Shown here: positions 35,428-46,948 of the stretch, in pieces
Layout of the letters: each line of letters starts with the position of its first letter
How positions within the stretch are numbered: the stretch's first letter is position 1
NCBI GenBank assembly: GCA_038087015.1
Contig: JASBNA010000031.1
Span: 124,001-188,000 of the forward strand
Origin: Cerrena zonata
Lineage: Eukaryota; Basidiomycota; Agaricomycetes; Polyporales; Cerrenaceae
Reading direction: 5' to 3'
DNA: 64,000 nucleotides
Translations under genes and position numbers: made by a program
Notes under the pieces: model-generated
The model's database searches: none
Told to the model about the DNA's origin: nothing
Seen by the model: only the letters and a program-made list of their open reading frames with translations

Positions 35428-36322
35428 ATGACCACTCCCACTCGTTTTCAGACCGTGAACACCGCTGGTAGCCAACTAACGGCCATATTTAGCATCATTC
35501 AACAAGATGCGTCTGAGCCAACTTCGGGGCTGTATACTGATCCTGTGGTTCGCGATTGCTCCGACGTATGTTTCGAATGTCAAACCTTGCTTCCATGCCT
35601 CCTCACAAAATCCACAGACATTTCAAAATCTCCTCACGCAATTTCGTAACAATATTGTGCGCGCGGCATATGAGACTGCAGATTGTAAGTACATCCGACC
35701 TTGGTTTGCACAGCAGTACTTACACCAAGCGGCTAGTTTCAATAAATAACATATTCGGCTCGTTACTCGGAACAAATATATCTAACAACCAAAAGCAAGC
35801 GGTAATTGATAGGTTTCTCTATACTGTAAGAGTCATGATACTATTGGCATAACCTAATTTGACGCAGTGATTACAACAATATAGCCTGAGTCGCCAGGAC
35901 GTCCCTCACTTTTGGACAGCAAGAAACAGAGCGCGATCAGCCTCAGACAAAGGGTCGAGCGATTTCAAGGGGATATGAATGCTTCGCAATTGGTCATACA
36001 CGCACATTTGCCAGGCATAAATGACCAACTTAACATTTTCATGCAAGGATTTTATTCAATCCAGTCATTCTATGAACAGGTCCGTTCGTTGATTTCGTAC
36101 TGTGTAGTAAATATGATTCTTAAAAACGTACAGATTGATGAAATCCTCCAGAATTACAAGGACCAACTGAACCATGGAAGCGTAAGCTCTACGCAATTGT
36201 ATTTCACACCCACTCAAGTCGCATAAAACTTGTTTTAGATCCCAATAGAGAGTATTCAAGAACAGGCTAGATGGTTAGCAGTAATCTCTGCGGACATGAA
36301 GGCATTTGTGCAGAATGTCTAA
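35428..36322 (+). CDS. Six-exon helical family, copy 2 (unrecognised family)
   Basis: Same gene structure as the other eight copies. Exons: 35428-35565, 35618-35684, 35737-35825, 35885-36079, 36134-36181, 36239-36322 (138, 67, 89, 195, 48, 84 nt), 206 residues. Signature segments: TRFQTVNTAGSQL at the start, FSINNIFGSLLGTNISNNQK in exon 3, PESPGRPSLLDSK then LRQRVERFQGDMN in exon 4, IDEILQNYKDQLNHGS as exon 5 and QARWLAVISADMKAF at the end. It belongs to the subgroup with a long exon 3 (89 nt) and a PDP/PES-RPS opening of exon 4, with the copies at 48.5 and 56.2 kb. No secretion signal or cofactor motif. It is the first of five copies on the plus strand. Confidence 0.8.
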
Positions 36323-37512
36323 ATCCCGGGGCCGGTCCTGATATGTGATATTGGAATCCGTATATTGTATCTGATCTAGTACATACTAGTATGGGGCCGA
36401 GGGTCGATCTCTATAAATCAATCACTATGATAAGATACAGTACTCATTGAATTTAAACGCGTGAATTAATATTATTCAATAAGTCCTAAGTACTTCAAGC
36501 CTATATATGGCTCATATATAGTAACTCGGTACTTACTAGAAAGGCAAGAGAGATTAATAGTATTACATATTATTAACTAAAACCTATAAGACTAAAATAT
36601 TACTATGTATTATATGATACGACCAACCTAAGTACTTCTTAAGTTTCCGTTGTTGCCGGGGCGCCCGTTCACTGGTGAAGTGTCGTTGTTGGTCGTCGAA
36701 GATAGCAGGGTAGAGTAGACTTGAAATAACAAACCCCCGCGCTAGCGGAAGTTCGTGATTCGAGTGTGTGAAGTTTGGCCTCAGTGCCCAGTTGCTCAAG
36801 TATCTCAGAAAAAGCTCAGAGCGTCGCAGTGTCGACGCGACTCCGCCGTTCGTCGTAGTTTCGAGTAAAAGGGGAATGGATTTTTCGGGGCGCGAAGGCC
36901 ACCATTTGGGTACATAGCGATACGGCTCGCGATCTTCGCAGCCGTCTCCAGCATTCCACGTGAGAGATATGAGTAAGTGATAAAAGGGGAAGGTGAAAAT
37001 GATTAAGCGAGGAGGTGAGTAGGGGAGGGTAGGGTCTATCTATCATTCCGTGCAAAATCCCCTTCTGCTTCGGAATTCCACACCTTTGGGATTGAGAACG
37101 TGCCGATCCAGCCTCTATTTACTTACGCCAGTGCCCCGCCTCACAAGCGGAGGGGATTAGCGACGACGTCTCGTATTCCTCTGGTGTTTTGTCCTAGGCT
37201 TCCGGTTCTGTAAGAAGAAATAAAACGGGCGGGAAGAAAGTGAGTACATCAAAATAATTAAAGTACGTAGCGCCAGTTCCTCAACGTCCCGCGTGCCCTC
37301 CTTCAGTCGCGTGATTTCGAGTCTTGGCTGGTCTTGAGGTTCCGAAATGTGGAGGTAAGAAGTGGTGTGAGGGTATAGTATCATACATGTTGAAGTACGA
37401 GTGGAAGGGGTGATTGCGTGTACCACGCGCGTTCCTTCTTGACAGATGGTTCAAACCTACAAATAGACAGCTGTGAGAGTTTTACGAGTGGGGCAGGTAG
37501 CACTACCACACC
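36323..37512. other. AT-rich intergenic stretch
   Basis: The part from about 36400 to 36620 is strongly AT-rich with many TAAT/TATA words and may be a decayed repeat. No supported gene on either strand. Confidence 0.45.
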
Positions 37513-39167
37513 GTGACCATAATCAACGAAGTCGTATCACCATCGGCCCTAAAGGTATCTCAGTTTATATCCCTGCTTGGACCCGCTAGTTTAGGCTGGC
37601 AAATGCTGCCACAAGGGCACCCTCTCGTACTGAAATCGAAAGCTGCTTGGGGCAAGCCTGTGGAAGAAGAAGCGAAGCTGTGGCAGGAAACCAAACTCCC
37701 ATTCTCTTGTTTCGGCTCTGCCGACCCAACTAGTGATGAAGACTTCTGCAACGGCTGCTATGAAATGTCTTTCCCCTCACTACATCGGACCAGCGACTTG
37801 AATAGGTTCTGGATCCGATCCGACTACGTCAAATTCAGCAACTATCTGGACATGCGGTGGGACACCATTCGCAGTAGAGACTCCACCTTAGAAACCAGCT
37901 GCTGGTATTCGATTGTATTAACCGGTCAGCCTGGTATAGGTAATCCTCTACTTTAACTCCATAATGATACCATGCTGATTTACTTTTAGGCAAAAGCAGC
38001 TCTATTCCCTACATTCTTTGCCGTCGTCTGGGACAAACCCAACCCATGCGAACCTATCCATTGCCAACCATTGTTGGCTCGTAGCTGACTCTTCTACCAG
38101 TCCAACCACTCTTCCGCAACAACTCTTGTATTGGCCTAGCCTTCTTGTATACGTTTCCTCTCCCACTCCTTCCCACTGGGAGGGCCTTGAACGTCGCGCG
38201 TATCCTCCCAACGTCAACTATGCGAATCCGTGGTCACGCCGCGAAATTGAACAAGGGCAAGTCGTATATGCCCAATTCAATTATCTTATACTGTTTGTCC
38301 GCTAACACGGTATCTAGTGCCCGGGTGAACTCAAACGCTACAAACCTGAGTTCCAATGAGCTTGACCAGCGATATCGCAATTATGGCCCCATCCCTAGGA
38401 CCTGCTTTTACTCAATGGCGGCCCTCGAAACTCACATCGCTCGGGTCAGAGGTACCATGCTTGATATAAAAACAGTCTACCGGTCTTTCTTTGAGTCTCA
38501 AATCCGGCACCATCAAGTCTTGGACGATGACATCTATGACCTCATCCTCATGCGCAGAGTTGACGCTGACCAATGTGCACTCGATGCTCTTTTGGCTCCC
38601 CCTGTCTTGTCTGTCGCAGCGCTTACCCCATCTTTCGGAAAGAAGATGGTCTTGAATCTAATGCGTGCCGAAGAGAGAGAAATCCTAACACTTTTCGATG
38701 AATTTCTATGTCTTCCCTTCGCGAGGGCACTACTTGGCACTATTTTTGAGGCTTCCGTTCACCAAAAACTCACAAGAGGCTACGTCTTAACGATCAGGCC
38801 GATGGTGCGACTTGAGAATGAACCCGATTCGGCGACGATACACCAATGGCACACCAGACATAGCCCTCTTCTAGGTCCCTTGGAACAAAAACGTCAAGTG
38901 ACAAGCTCTTACACCATTTTACCCCCCTCTCTAACTATCTCTACCTATAACTACGACGAGGAATTGACTGTTCTAACTGGATACTATTATCTCCTCATCG
39001 GCCCGGCAGACATTGGCTTGGATTCCTTTTTGCTCCACAAAGACGATCGCGGCGATGACACCCTGTATCCTTTTCGAACTAGCCTTGCGGACAACTACAA
39101 CATAGATGCTAGCTTTCTCGCGTGCTTAGAGAAATGTCAAGATATCCCAACGGATCGAAGCAAGTAG
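37513..39167 (+). CDS. P-loop protein of RHS/Crinkler-like kind, middle region broken
   Basis: Resembles a large Agaricomycete family of P-loop proteins related to RHS/Crinkler-like ATPases; the role in the cell is not established. Segments: 37513-37939 (start uncertain; first in-frame ATG 37603), 37990-38256, and 38318-39167. Intron 1 (37940-37989) joins in phase 1 and rebuilds the P-loop GQPGIGKSSS. Intron 38257-38317 is GC-AG with a GCAAGT donor, phase 2, joining NPWSRREIEQG to a region with NYGPIPRTC. Between the P-loop and SPTPSHWEGL, however, the frame changes: the first frame stops at about 38084 and the second begins by about 38060. Either a further weak intron (GTCGTC...CTCGTAG) or a frameshift/deletion is present, so this may be a pseudogene. 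The C-terminal end also looks short. Confidence 0.6.
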
Positions 39168-41458
39168 TGTTTTTTTCTGGTGGGTGATGACAGATCGGAG
39201 CGGACCTGCCATTATCGAGAAGAGTTGAAGGATATCACAATGATGAGCACTTTTTTCAAGTTGTAGTATGTACAAATCCTGGTGTTTCAGCGGCAGTAAC
39301 CCCACTGACGGTTATACTATAGACGATCAATCTCCAACAACACATGGATGAATGCCAGCTCCCACACAAAATCGGAATAGTATTCTCTGTTTGGATTCCT
39401 GATCGACTTGGACATCTTGCAGTATATTTCTCTTGTCCCGTCCCTTTACCGTGTATCCATACCAACACAGCCATTTATGTTATTTATTATTTATTCGACA
39501 ACACGGTGACCGATGCGCCCTTTGAGCAGCCTGGGATATGTCATTGAAGGATCCAATTCCAACGTACTCGAGCTCACGGTTGAGCTTCAATCGATCGATC
39601 ATCATATCGACTCCGAGTCGGACTCAAACTTCATCTCCTGGTATGCTACCATCGTCTTTTGTTTACAGCTCAAGTTGCGACTTACGACACTGACTTCAGG
39701 TATACTCAAATACAATATCAATGGACAGGAAGCTAGCCATGTCTCTTCATCTCTGTCCCATCCCTCAAATCGTTCCAAATGGAAGTGAAGATCTTCTGTA
39801 GTTGTGAGTAATTGTGCTCAAAGGATGTCGCTAACTCTCCTACATATTTAATATGTTAGAATTCGCAATGGGAAAGAGCCCTTGCAGACCTTACGTCTCC
39901 GCGAAGCTCTACGCCACAAATGGATCTATTCTATTCTCATGCACTGTCCGGTCGACAAACAAGCATCTCACATGCAGAACACCATTCAACCCTACCTATT
40001 AGGATCTCTCCTCGCGTACATCTACACAAACCTCGAACTATCAACATTCTATCTTCCTTTTACTTCTTGCTACGTTTGGCTCATGAAATTATTGTCAATA
40101 ATTCGTTCCGCTGGACTGCTCTGTTATTGAAAAGTAAATATTTGTCGCCACCCTCAAATGTCTTATTTGCTCACGGCATTATTCCGAGTCAGAGAGTCAA
40201 CGGGACGTCATTTTGATTACACAATACCATGCCAGAATTGAGCTTACGATGCATCCAAGATATATAAGCACTCCCATACCTTTTGTCGGCGTTCATCATA
40301 TTTCTCTCTTATTCCCTAGCATTATCTTTTGAGCTGTATATACTAAATTTTACCTATATTATTGCTAATTATTCATGATAATATTAGGTTCTGGATGGTC
40401 GTTTGAGTTTAACGAGGTCAATTGCCATCTCTATCTCTATCACTTTCAGCTTGAAAATTGCATCACCCATAGGAGACGTGTACAGTCTCCTCACGTCGGC
40501 GTATGAATGTGTTACACGTGAGCAAGTGACACGTATGGAAGAGTGGCATAGAACTGATACACACTTTAGTCTGCAATGCCAAGTGATCTTTATTGCAGGA
40601 ATCGGAGGTCCGTGAAGTTCGCTAATTGTTGTCTGGAGTAGCTGCTTGCTTATTGTCGATAGTAGCAGCCGTTTTGATTACTAACAATGATCCTCAGGCT
40701 CTAAAACACTCTGAGGTAACTTGAGGATTGGGCCCTTGATGCTGCCCGTTGGTTCCGAATACGCCACCTTGTCGTGAAGTTACCAAGCTCAGACGCCACC
40801 AAATCTGGCATATCCAATCAAGTGAGCGTTCCTCTCCCGGCGGTCTTGCACCTTCCACAGCCAAAGTCAATCTCAAATATCTTCAGATCCCAAAAGAGCG
40901 AAACATGGGATGGTATACAGCCTGCGATCGCGATGGCAATCGTTTTGGCTTGTATACGATCCTCCTTCAAGTTCCTTACCTCCGGTACAGGTACATCAAC
41001 CCAAAACTTCAACCAACAATCGATAAACTAGCGGGAGTTTTCTAGGCAATCGATCGTGCAGCAACCTATAATCATGTCTCCGATACGATGCCTTTCAAAG
41101 TTTTCAAGATTGCAACGACCAGAAAAATGGTTGTTTCTGGGCTTCGATAAAGTAGCACTCAAGTCCGATGTCGGAGCACTGTGTTCACAACATCTTAGAG
41201 AAAACAGAGTACCTTCGTTTCATTCTCGGTAACACCAGGTCAGTTCTATTGACACTCATCCATTTCTAGAATCTCCGACGGTTTGAAGCTATTCGCCACG
41301 ATCCCGTATTTTATTGGGGCACGCTATCCCTTGCGAAGAATAAGGTGTACATGTTGTCCTGTGGCTACGGACCTATCTCCTGTCTTGAATCTTCAGCTTT
41401 CGATACGTCCCATGAGCTTTGCTACATTGTACCCGCGGGTGACTTGGACAGGGGAGCT
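39168..41458. other. Region without a resolved gene; holds the second duplicated segment
   Basis: Coding-like scraps but no complete model. 39513-39740 has a frame (SNVLELTVELQSIDHH) with a possible intron to WYTQIQYQW, resembling the end of a small gene or relic. A TATATAAG box is at about 40260. The segment 40500-40870 matches one at 18.5-18.9 kb. Confidence 0.4.
40500..40870 (+). repeat. Duplicated coding-like segment, copy on plus strand
   Basis: Diverged match to minus-strand 18480-18900. The frame at about 40749-40870 reads PNTPPCREV then RRHQIWHIQ, against PNTPLLEVERRHQCRDL in the other copy; further upstream ATGGAAGAG aligns with ATGGAAGGA. Neither copy gives a full gene by eye. It lies 0.7-1.1 kb upstream of family copy 3, in the same orientation. 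Confidence 0.5.
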
Positions 41459-41465
41459 TATAAAG
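41459..41465 (+). promoter_or_regulatory. TATA box of family copy 3
   Basis: TATAAAG, about 75 bases before the ATG at 41536. Confidence 0.5.
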
Positions 41466-41535
41466 GTTGAAAACATGTTGACTACATCATCATCCCACCG
41501 ACGCTATCCAAAGCCCAACAACTACCTCTCTAGCA

Positions 41536-42389
41536 ATGTCTACTACACAATTCCAAACCGTTCACCAAGCAATTCAAGGACTTTTCCCAAAGATCACTAC
41601 AATTCAACAATATGCCTCGCAGCCGAGATCGCCATTATATACTGACATCACATTGCGTACTTACTCTCAAGTAAGTACTCTCTGTACTTCTTTTGCTCTC
41701 GCTAATGCAGTCTCTCTTAGGTCTTCAATGCCTTGGTTACAGAGCTTCACAATGCTGCAAGTAATGCGCGCACTACCGCTAACTGTATGTGTATGATCAT
41801 TACCTGTTTCAAGACCAAGTCATTAACTCACCCAATGTGTAGTTCTGGTCAACAATCTATACAGTACACTTCTGAATCCTAATCAAAGCAAGGAGGCTAA
41901 ACAATTGGCTACTAAACGATTCCTCGAGGTACAATATTTTATTTACTTTTCCAAACAAATTCTGACGTATCCAGTTAGTCCCAAAGGTTATCAAGCGGTG
42001 CTCGCGATGCATTGTCCCTTTGGAATAAATTCAACCAACTGAAGGAAGCTCTGCCTACTCAAGCCCAGGTTCTGACCCAAATGGGCATTAATCCGACAGC
42101 AGTCGTAAATCATATGCAGACTGTTCTCGGTGGTGTCAATAATATCCAGAAGTTCTATCAGCAGGTTTGTACCCTCTCGAACAGTATTCCAAGAAGACCA
42201 ATTGTCTCACTTCGATACCAGGTAGAACAGTCAATCCGCGGGTTTAAAGGCCAGTTGGACCAAGGGACAGTAAGAGCTCTTTGCCGAATGATACGAGCCT
42301 ATCTAACTTGCTTTTAGGATCGTATTCAGGGTGTTGAACACGAGGTCCGATGGCTGACCGCGATGTCGGAGGATCTCAAGAATATCTAG
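41536..42389 (+). CDS. Six-exon helical family, copy 3 (unrecognised family)
   Basis: Exons: 41536-41670, 41721-41784, 41843-41928, 41979-42164, 42222-42269, 42318-42389 (135, 64, 86, 186, 48, 72 nt), 196 residues, introns 48-58 bases. Signature segments: TQFQTVHQAIQGLFPKI, FNALVTELHNAASNAR in exon 2, LVNNLYSTLLNPNQ in exon 3, ALSLWNKFNQLKEAL and MGINPTAVVN in exon 4, VEQSIRGFKGQLDQGT as exon 5 and EVRWLTAMSEDLKNI at the C-terminus. The helical periodicity of the exon 4 product suggests long amphipathic helices. Nearest to copies 1 and 4, with which it shares LSLW in exon 4. Like copy 1 it is preceded by a member of a second duplicated segment. No known motif. Confidence 0.8.
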
Positions 42390-43533
42390 AGATTTAGTTG
42401 ATTTGTTCCACTATACGCTGTGAGGTCTATAGATCGACGATTTCAGCTGAAGCGTTCCACAAATAAATACTCATAGCTGCTATCAATGGAAGTCAATGCT
42501 TGGGAAACACGAACCTAAACAGTTACCTTTTTGAGAACAAAGACTACATGGGAAAAACTCACACGACAGAAGACCACATTCCGTTATATCGCCATGATAC
42601 GTTTGTATGTCCCTTGTTAGCATTCCTTTCTCTATAACCGGAGCTTCCAAATCCTACTACCGAGTTATCACTGGTCGTCAAGATGCCGTACCTGGGCTAC
42701 ACTGTCTAGAGCATGTTTACAGCCGATGTGTGACGCTACCGTCAAATCGATAAGTTCATGCAATCTTGAACACCCACACTCCTATCGATGATGGAACAAT
42801 CATCAATATCTCTTGCCTTGGGCTCTCAGGCTAGACCGAAAACGCCACTGAATTGTTTTCAAGAACAGGATGTTGATGCAATACCTGCCGTGTGGTGTGT
42901 GCGGCATAACTAACAGATTCAAGTCTATACTTATACTTCTGTTTCAGCGCATCGCCTATATCGGAAGACCTATTTCGAGCTCTTTATGATATCATCTCTC
43001 ATACATGGGGAACCATCTAACTGGAAATGACGAGAACACGAAGATTTCTTGGACGACCTGCACTACCTGAGTTTCAGGAAAATGCCAACCTGAACACAAT
43101 GTTCACGTAGTTCATCAACTCACGCCTCGTTATCTCCGCCATCCTTCGGTGTTGGAGAATGCTGTAGTGTCAAAGCGATGTAGGACAAAGCTTGACTGCA
43201 GTCTGCATTACTATCACTCAAATCGGAGCAATCGCGGTAGCCTTCGTTCTGACCTACAAACACTATCTGACATTTGAGTTTCCATAAGAGGTCCGTTGGC
43301 AGTGTTCGGCCAAACTTTCAGCACAGCCTGTATCCTCGTCAAATCTTGCAAGCGGACGTATCTTCTCGAGGCTGTACAGACTGACTACGACCTTGTATTT
43401 TCAAGATGTTGGTGTTTGGGGCGTCGATCTGCTACAATTCCATGCGAACGACCGATGCTTATAGTTCATACAATCCAAGCACTCAGAATCGTACTTGAGT
43501 TGACTCACTCCATTCAGAAGACCACGCCTCACT
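42390..43533. other. Intergenic stretch, no supported gene
   Basis: Spacer between family copies 3 and 4. No frame or duplicate segment could be supported. Confidence 0.4.
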
Positions 43534-44424
43534 ATGGCTACCCAGTTCCAAGCAGTCAGGGACGTCATCACGGTCCTAACACCAAAACTAGTGGTCATTC
43601 AGAAATACGCTTCAGAGCCTACTTCTATTTTATACAACGATATGAAGATTCGTACCTGCGCCATTGTACGTGGCGACTCCTAACAACCTGTCTAACACCA
43701 TTATTTATAAGTGGTTCCGTAGATCTTTTCCGCTTCGATAGCAGCATTTCAAGGCAGAGTGGCACTGCATGCGTGTAATCTTGTGGAGTGTATGATTGAT
43801 ATTCAGTATCAATAATTTCCATCACTCATACAATATTATATTGTATCTAGTTCTTTTGAACAATATTTTGAGTTCCTTAACAGATCATGAAGTCAACAGG
43901 GACGACAAAATCATCGCTATCGAGAAATTCCTTGATGTGAGTATGACATCGCTAACCGGTATAAATCCTAAACTAATATCTTCTAGTCTTCGTCCTTACG
44001 AGCCGGAGCGCATGACGTGTTGTCGCTTTGGGACCAAGTTCATGATCTACATGAATGCTTTAACGCCTCAAGCCACATACTCGATCAGCTGGGTTTAAAT
44101 CCCACGTCTACATTGAATCAGTTTGATACTATACTCACTGGTATCGCAGCACTACAGAGCTTCTACATGCAGGTATCGATTTTACAAAATATTCTTAACT
44201 CGAGCTTCTCTTTGATGGGTTAATTGTAGGTTCAAACATCTCTCGAAGGTTTCATAAAACATTTGCAAGAGGAAGAGGTGATTCGTGCTACATGACAACT
44301 CGCTACAGATCTATACTCATTTCGTTAGACTCGAATTCAGGACATCGAGCATGAGGTCAGATGGTTGACTGCGATGTTAGCTGACCTCAAAATGTTCTCG
44401 GAGGGTTCGGCTACATCTAAATGA
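43534..44424 (+). CDS. Six-exon helical family, copy 4 (unrecognised family)
   Basis: Exons: 43534-43665, 43723-43789, 43851-43936, 43987-44172, 44230-44277, 44329-44424 (132, 67, 86, 186, 48, 96 nt), 204 residues, introns 50-61 bases, all GT-AG. Signature segments: TQFQAVRDVITVLTPKL, FSASIAAFQGRVALHACNL in exon 2, LLNNILSSLTDHEVNRDD in exon 3, VLSLWDQVHDLHE and LGLNPTSTLNQ in exon 4, VQTSLEGFIKHLQEEE as exon 5, and EVRWLTAMLADLKMF followed by a longer tail (SEGSATSK) at the end. Same subgroup as copies 1 and 3. Exon 5 ends Glu-Glu-Glu where the others have Gln/Asn-Gly-x, a local difference. No standard TATA box was found close upstream. Confidence 0.8.
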
Positions 44425-46086
44425 GCCCCATCAATAGATCATGAAGACAGCGATACGCTGTGTACATCACTAGCCGTTCTACTCATGTCAGTGTGCTGTT
44501 TTTCAAATGTTTTCAACTAGCGAAAAGCATTGATCATGAATTTATAGTACTTCTATTTGGTGTGATTTACGGAGATAAGTAACAAGTGATAAACCTTAAC
44601 AGTTGCCTTTTTTGGAACGCTCACGGCCAGCACATTCACGACTGATGTTTGTAGGCTTGACCTCGCTTCGACTCCTTGAATGCCAGCACATAGTAAACAC
44701 GGAGATATGTTGAGGATCTACATCATTTTCCCGCTATCTCTGCAATCCATAAAGCCCGTATTTGACAAAGGTTGTTCGTTGTCGGTTCTTCGGAACCAGA
44801 TAGGACGCAGTTATGTACACAGATAGGCTCCTGTGCACAGTCGTGTAGGTACTCTTTTGATCCCTATATCTTACTGCTCTCACACATTGACATGCTTGTA
44901 TACACTGACAGGGATAGGTATACAATCTTGCTGTCAAGCCGATCTTCGGCACGTGGGAATGAGCTCTTGTTCGTACCCGAGTCTGTCAATCGATCCCTGG
45001 TGGTGTGGCGAACGTAAAATCTGGCTTTATTCCGTCTGCACTGGTAACGTCAATCCTGAATTACACTAAACCACCACATGTATCATCGAACGGGTACGAG
45101 GTGTGGCTTCCCTCAACTACGTCCGAAAGCGATATGCGTTTGCGAATCGCCCTACATACGCTTGTATTACACCATGGCTCGAGCAACGGTAGCCTGTCAT
45201 TGTTCCTTTTCGTGGAAGCGATGGTTATCGTTTCTCACAAGATATCGATGCGCTTGATCACTCGAGCTCGAATCCTTTGCTCCCCAAAAGATCCGTTTTC
45301 AAGCATCTTTTTAACACCGTCACAGCCCAAAATCCTCTGATCTACCACCTGAATGTCGGATGAAACATTGGTTTCTCTCCCATGTGTTTCAGGTCCACGT
45401 TCTCCCCGCTTCAATATGGACCTGTCTAATCATGTGTCCAATCATCGATCGATTGCATAACGAATCTTCAGCATGTGGGTTATCACTGGTACCTTACCTT
45501 TACCTTTTTATGACATGTGTCTAGCCTATCTCAAATACAGGTTGAGAGACGGGATTTCATGTATCGACAAAAAGCATAAATCGATAAATCGGAAAACATC
45601 GAGTGCTATGGATCTATGTCTATCCGCTGTCGGACTTTTGCTGCTATCGCTTTTCTCTACCAGTCATATTAAATGCCCGCCCAGCGCAGCATATCCCTAG
45701 CATTCCAACATACACTGTATATCTGTCCTTACTACAGCTACAGGTTCCGGTTGTCTATCGCGCAAAATCTATCTCCAACTGCCTGGACTCAACTCTTTAC
45801 TATCGTGATATCGAAACTCTGGTGGTGATCAAGGATATACGTCTCAGCTCTCAATGCTGCATTCTCCTGGAGCAATCGGGGCGTTCTCTAAAATTCTGTT
45901 ATCTTGCGAGGATGAGATAGTATGCCTGTGGCCACGGAGTCGGGAACTTCAATGTACTTCGAAACACTTGACTTCGCCGCAAAGCTACAGTATGTCTCCC
46001 TCTGAGGAGTATTTAATCGCAGGAAAGGTGCAACAATCTGAACAGAACATCCACAAACACTAGTATTCAAACGATTACCACTCGAC
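44425..46086. other. Intergenic stretch, no supported gene
   Basis: About 1.7 kb between family copies 4 and 5. Only short unsupported frames. A TATTTAAT element near 46010 probably belongs to copy 5. Confidence 0.4.
46010..46017 (+). promoter_or_regulatory. TATA-like box of family copy 5
   Basis: TATTTAAT, about 75 bases before the ATG at 46087. Confidence 0.4.
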
Positions 46087-46948
46087 ATGTCAACCCCTCC
46101 TCGTTTTCAAGTGATTCAGCAGACCGCTATCGAGCTTAATGTTGCATTGCTCAATGCTCAAATACACGTTCTTCAACACGCACCTGGAAGTCCTTTCGCT
46201 TCCTGTCATACGGTGTGCAGTCATCTCCCAAGTCTTCGTCTATTATCACTTACATCTTCATTCAGAAATATCGTGACCTAATTATGGAACTACGTGACAA
46301 AGTAGTACGTAACGCCGCGGAGACGGCAGATTGTGAGTGCTCTCCGTATATAACGTTATCAAGACACACCCTGATCGTCGCAGTCCTTGTCAATAATATC
46401 TTCCGCGAGCTTCTCGCTCCTGACGTCAGCACTGCTCGCAAGCAGACCGCAATTGATAAATTCCGTAACGTCAGAATAAGCCAAACCAGTATGCTGTCCT
46501 TGGGTCTGACATCGCTTCCTAGGCACAAGCGTTGAGAGACAAGTACACCTCTACGCAGAACATATTGCACGAGATGGAACAGCTCAATGGGCTTCTTAGT
46601 GCTAATATGGGTTTGTTGACACAGGGGGGCGACAACCCCCAGGCCATGATGAATCGAGTCAGCACTATCATGGACGGGGTTCGCTCCATTATTGATTTCT
46701 ACATGAAGGTATGCTTAACATCTTGTTTTTAAGTTTAACAGAAATTGTCCTTATCCTTCTTTCAGATCGGTACCATGTCTACGGAGCTCAAGAATCTCAT
46801 TGGTGGCGGTAATGTATGACTTTGCATCTAATTATAGTGAACATGAAGCTGAACGGTATCTCAGAATCCTTTACAGAAGATACAAGAGGAAACTAGATGG
46901 CTCTCAACGGTTTCCATCGACTACAAGGCGTTCAGACCTAACATCTAA
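46087..46948 (+). CDS. Six-exon helical family, copy 5 (unrecognised family)
   Basis: Exons: 46087-46212, 46266-46332, 46384-46469, 46523-46708, 46766-46813, 46877-46948 (126, 67, 86, 186, 48, 72 nt), 194 residues, introns 51-63 bases. Signature segments: RFQVIQQTAIELNVALLN, YRDLIMELRDKVVRNAAET in exon 2, LVNNIFRELLAPDVSTARK in exon 3, NILHEMEQLNGLLSANMG and a GGDNPQAMMNR variant of the G-hydrophobic-NP motif in exon 4, IGTMSTELKNLIGGGN as exon 5 and ETRWLSTVSIDYKAF at the C-terminus. This is the most divergent copy: it has an insertion in the NP motif and Tyr in place of Leu in the terminal DLK. Splice structure is nevertheless fully kept. Confidence 0.78.
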
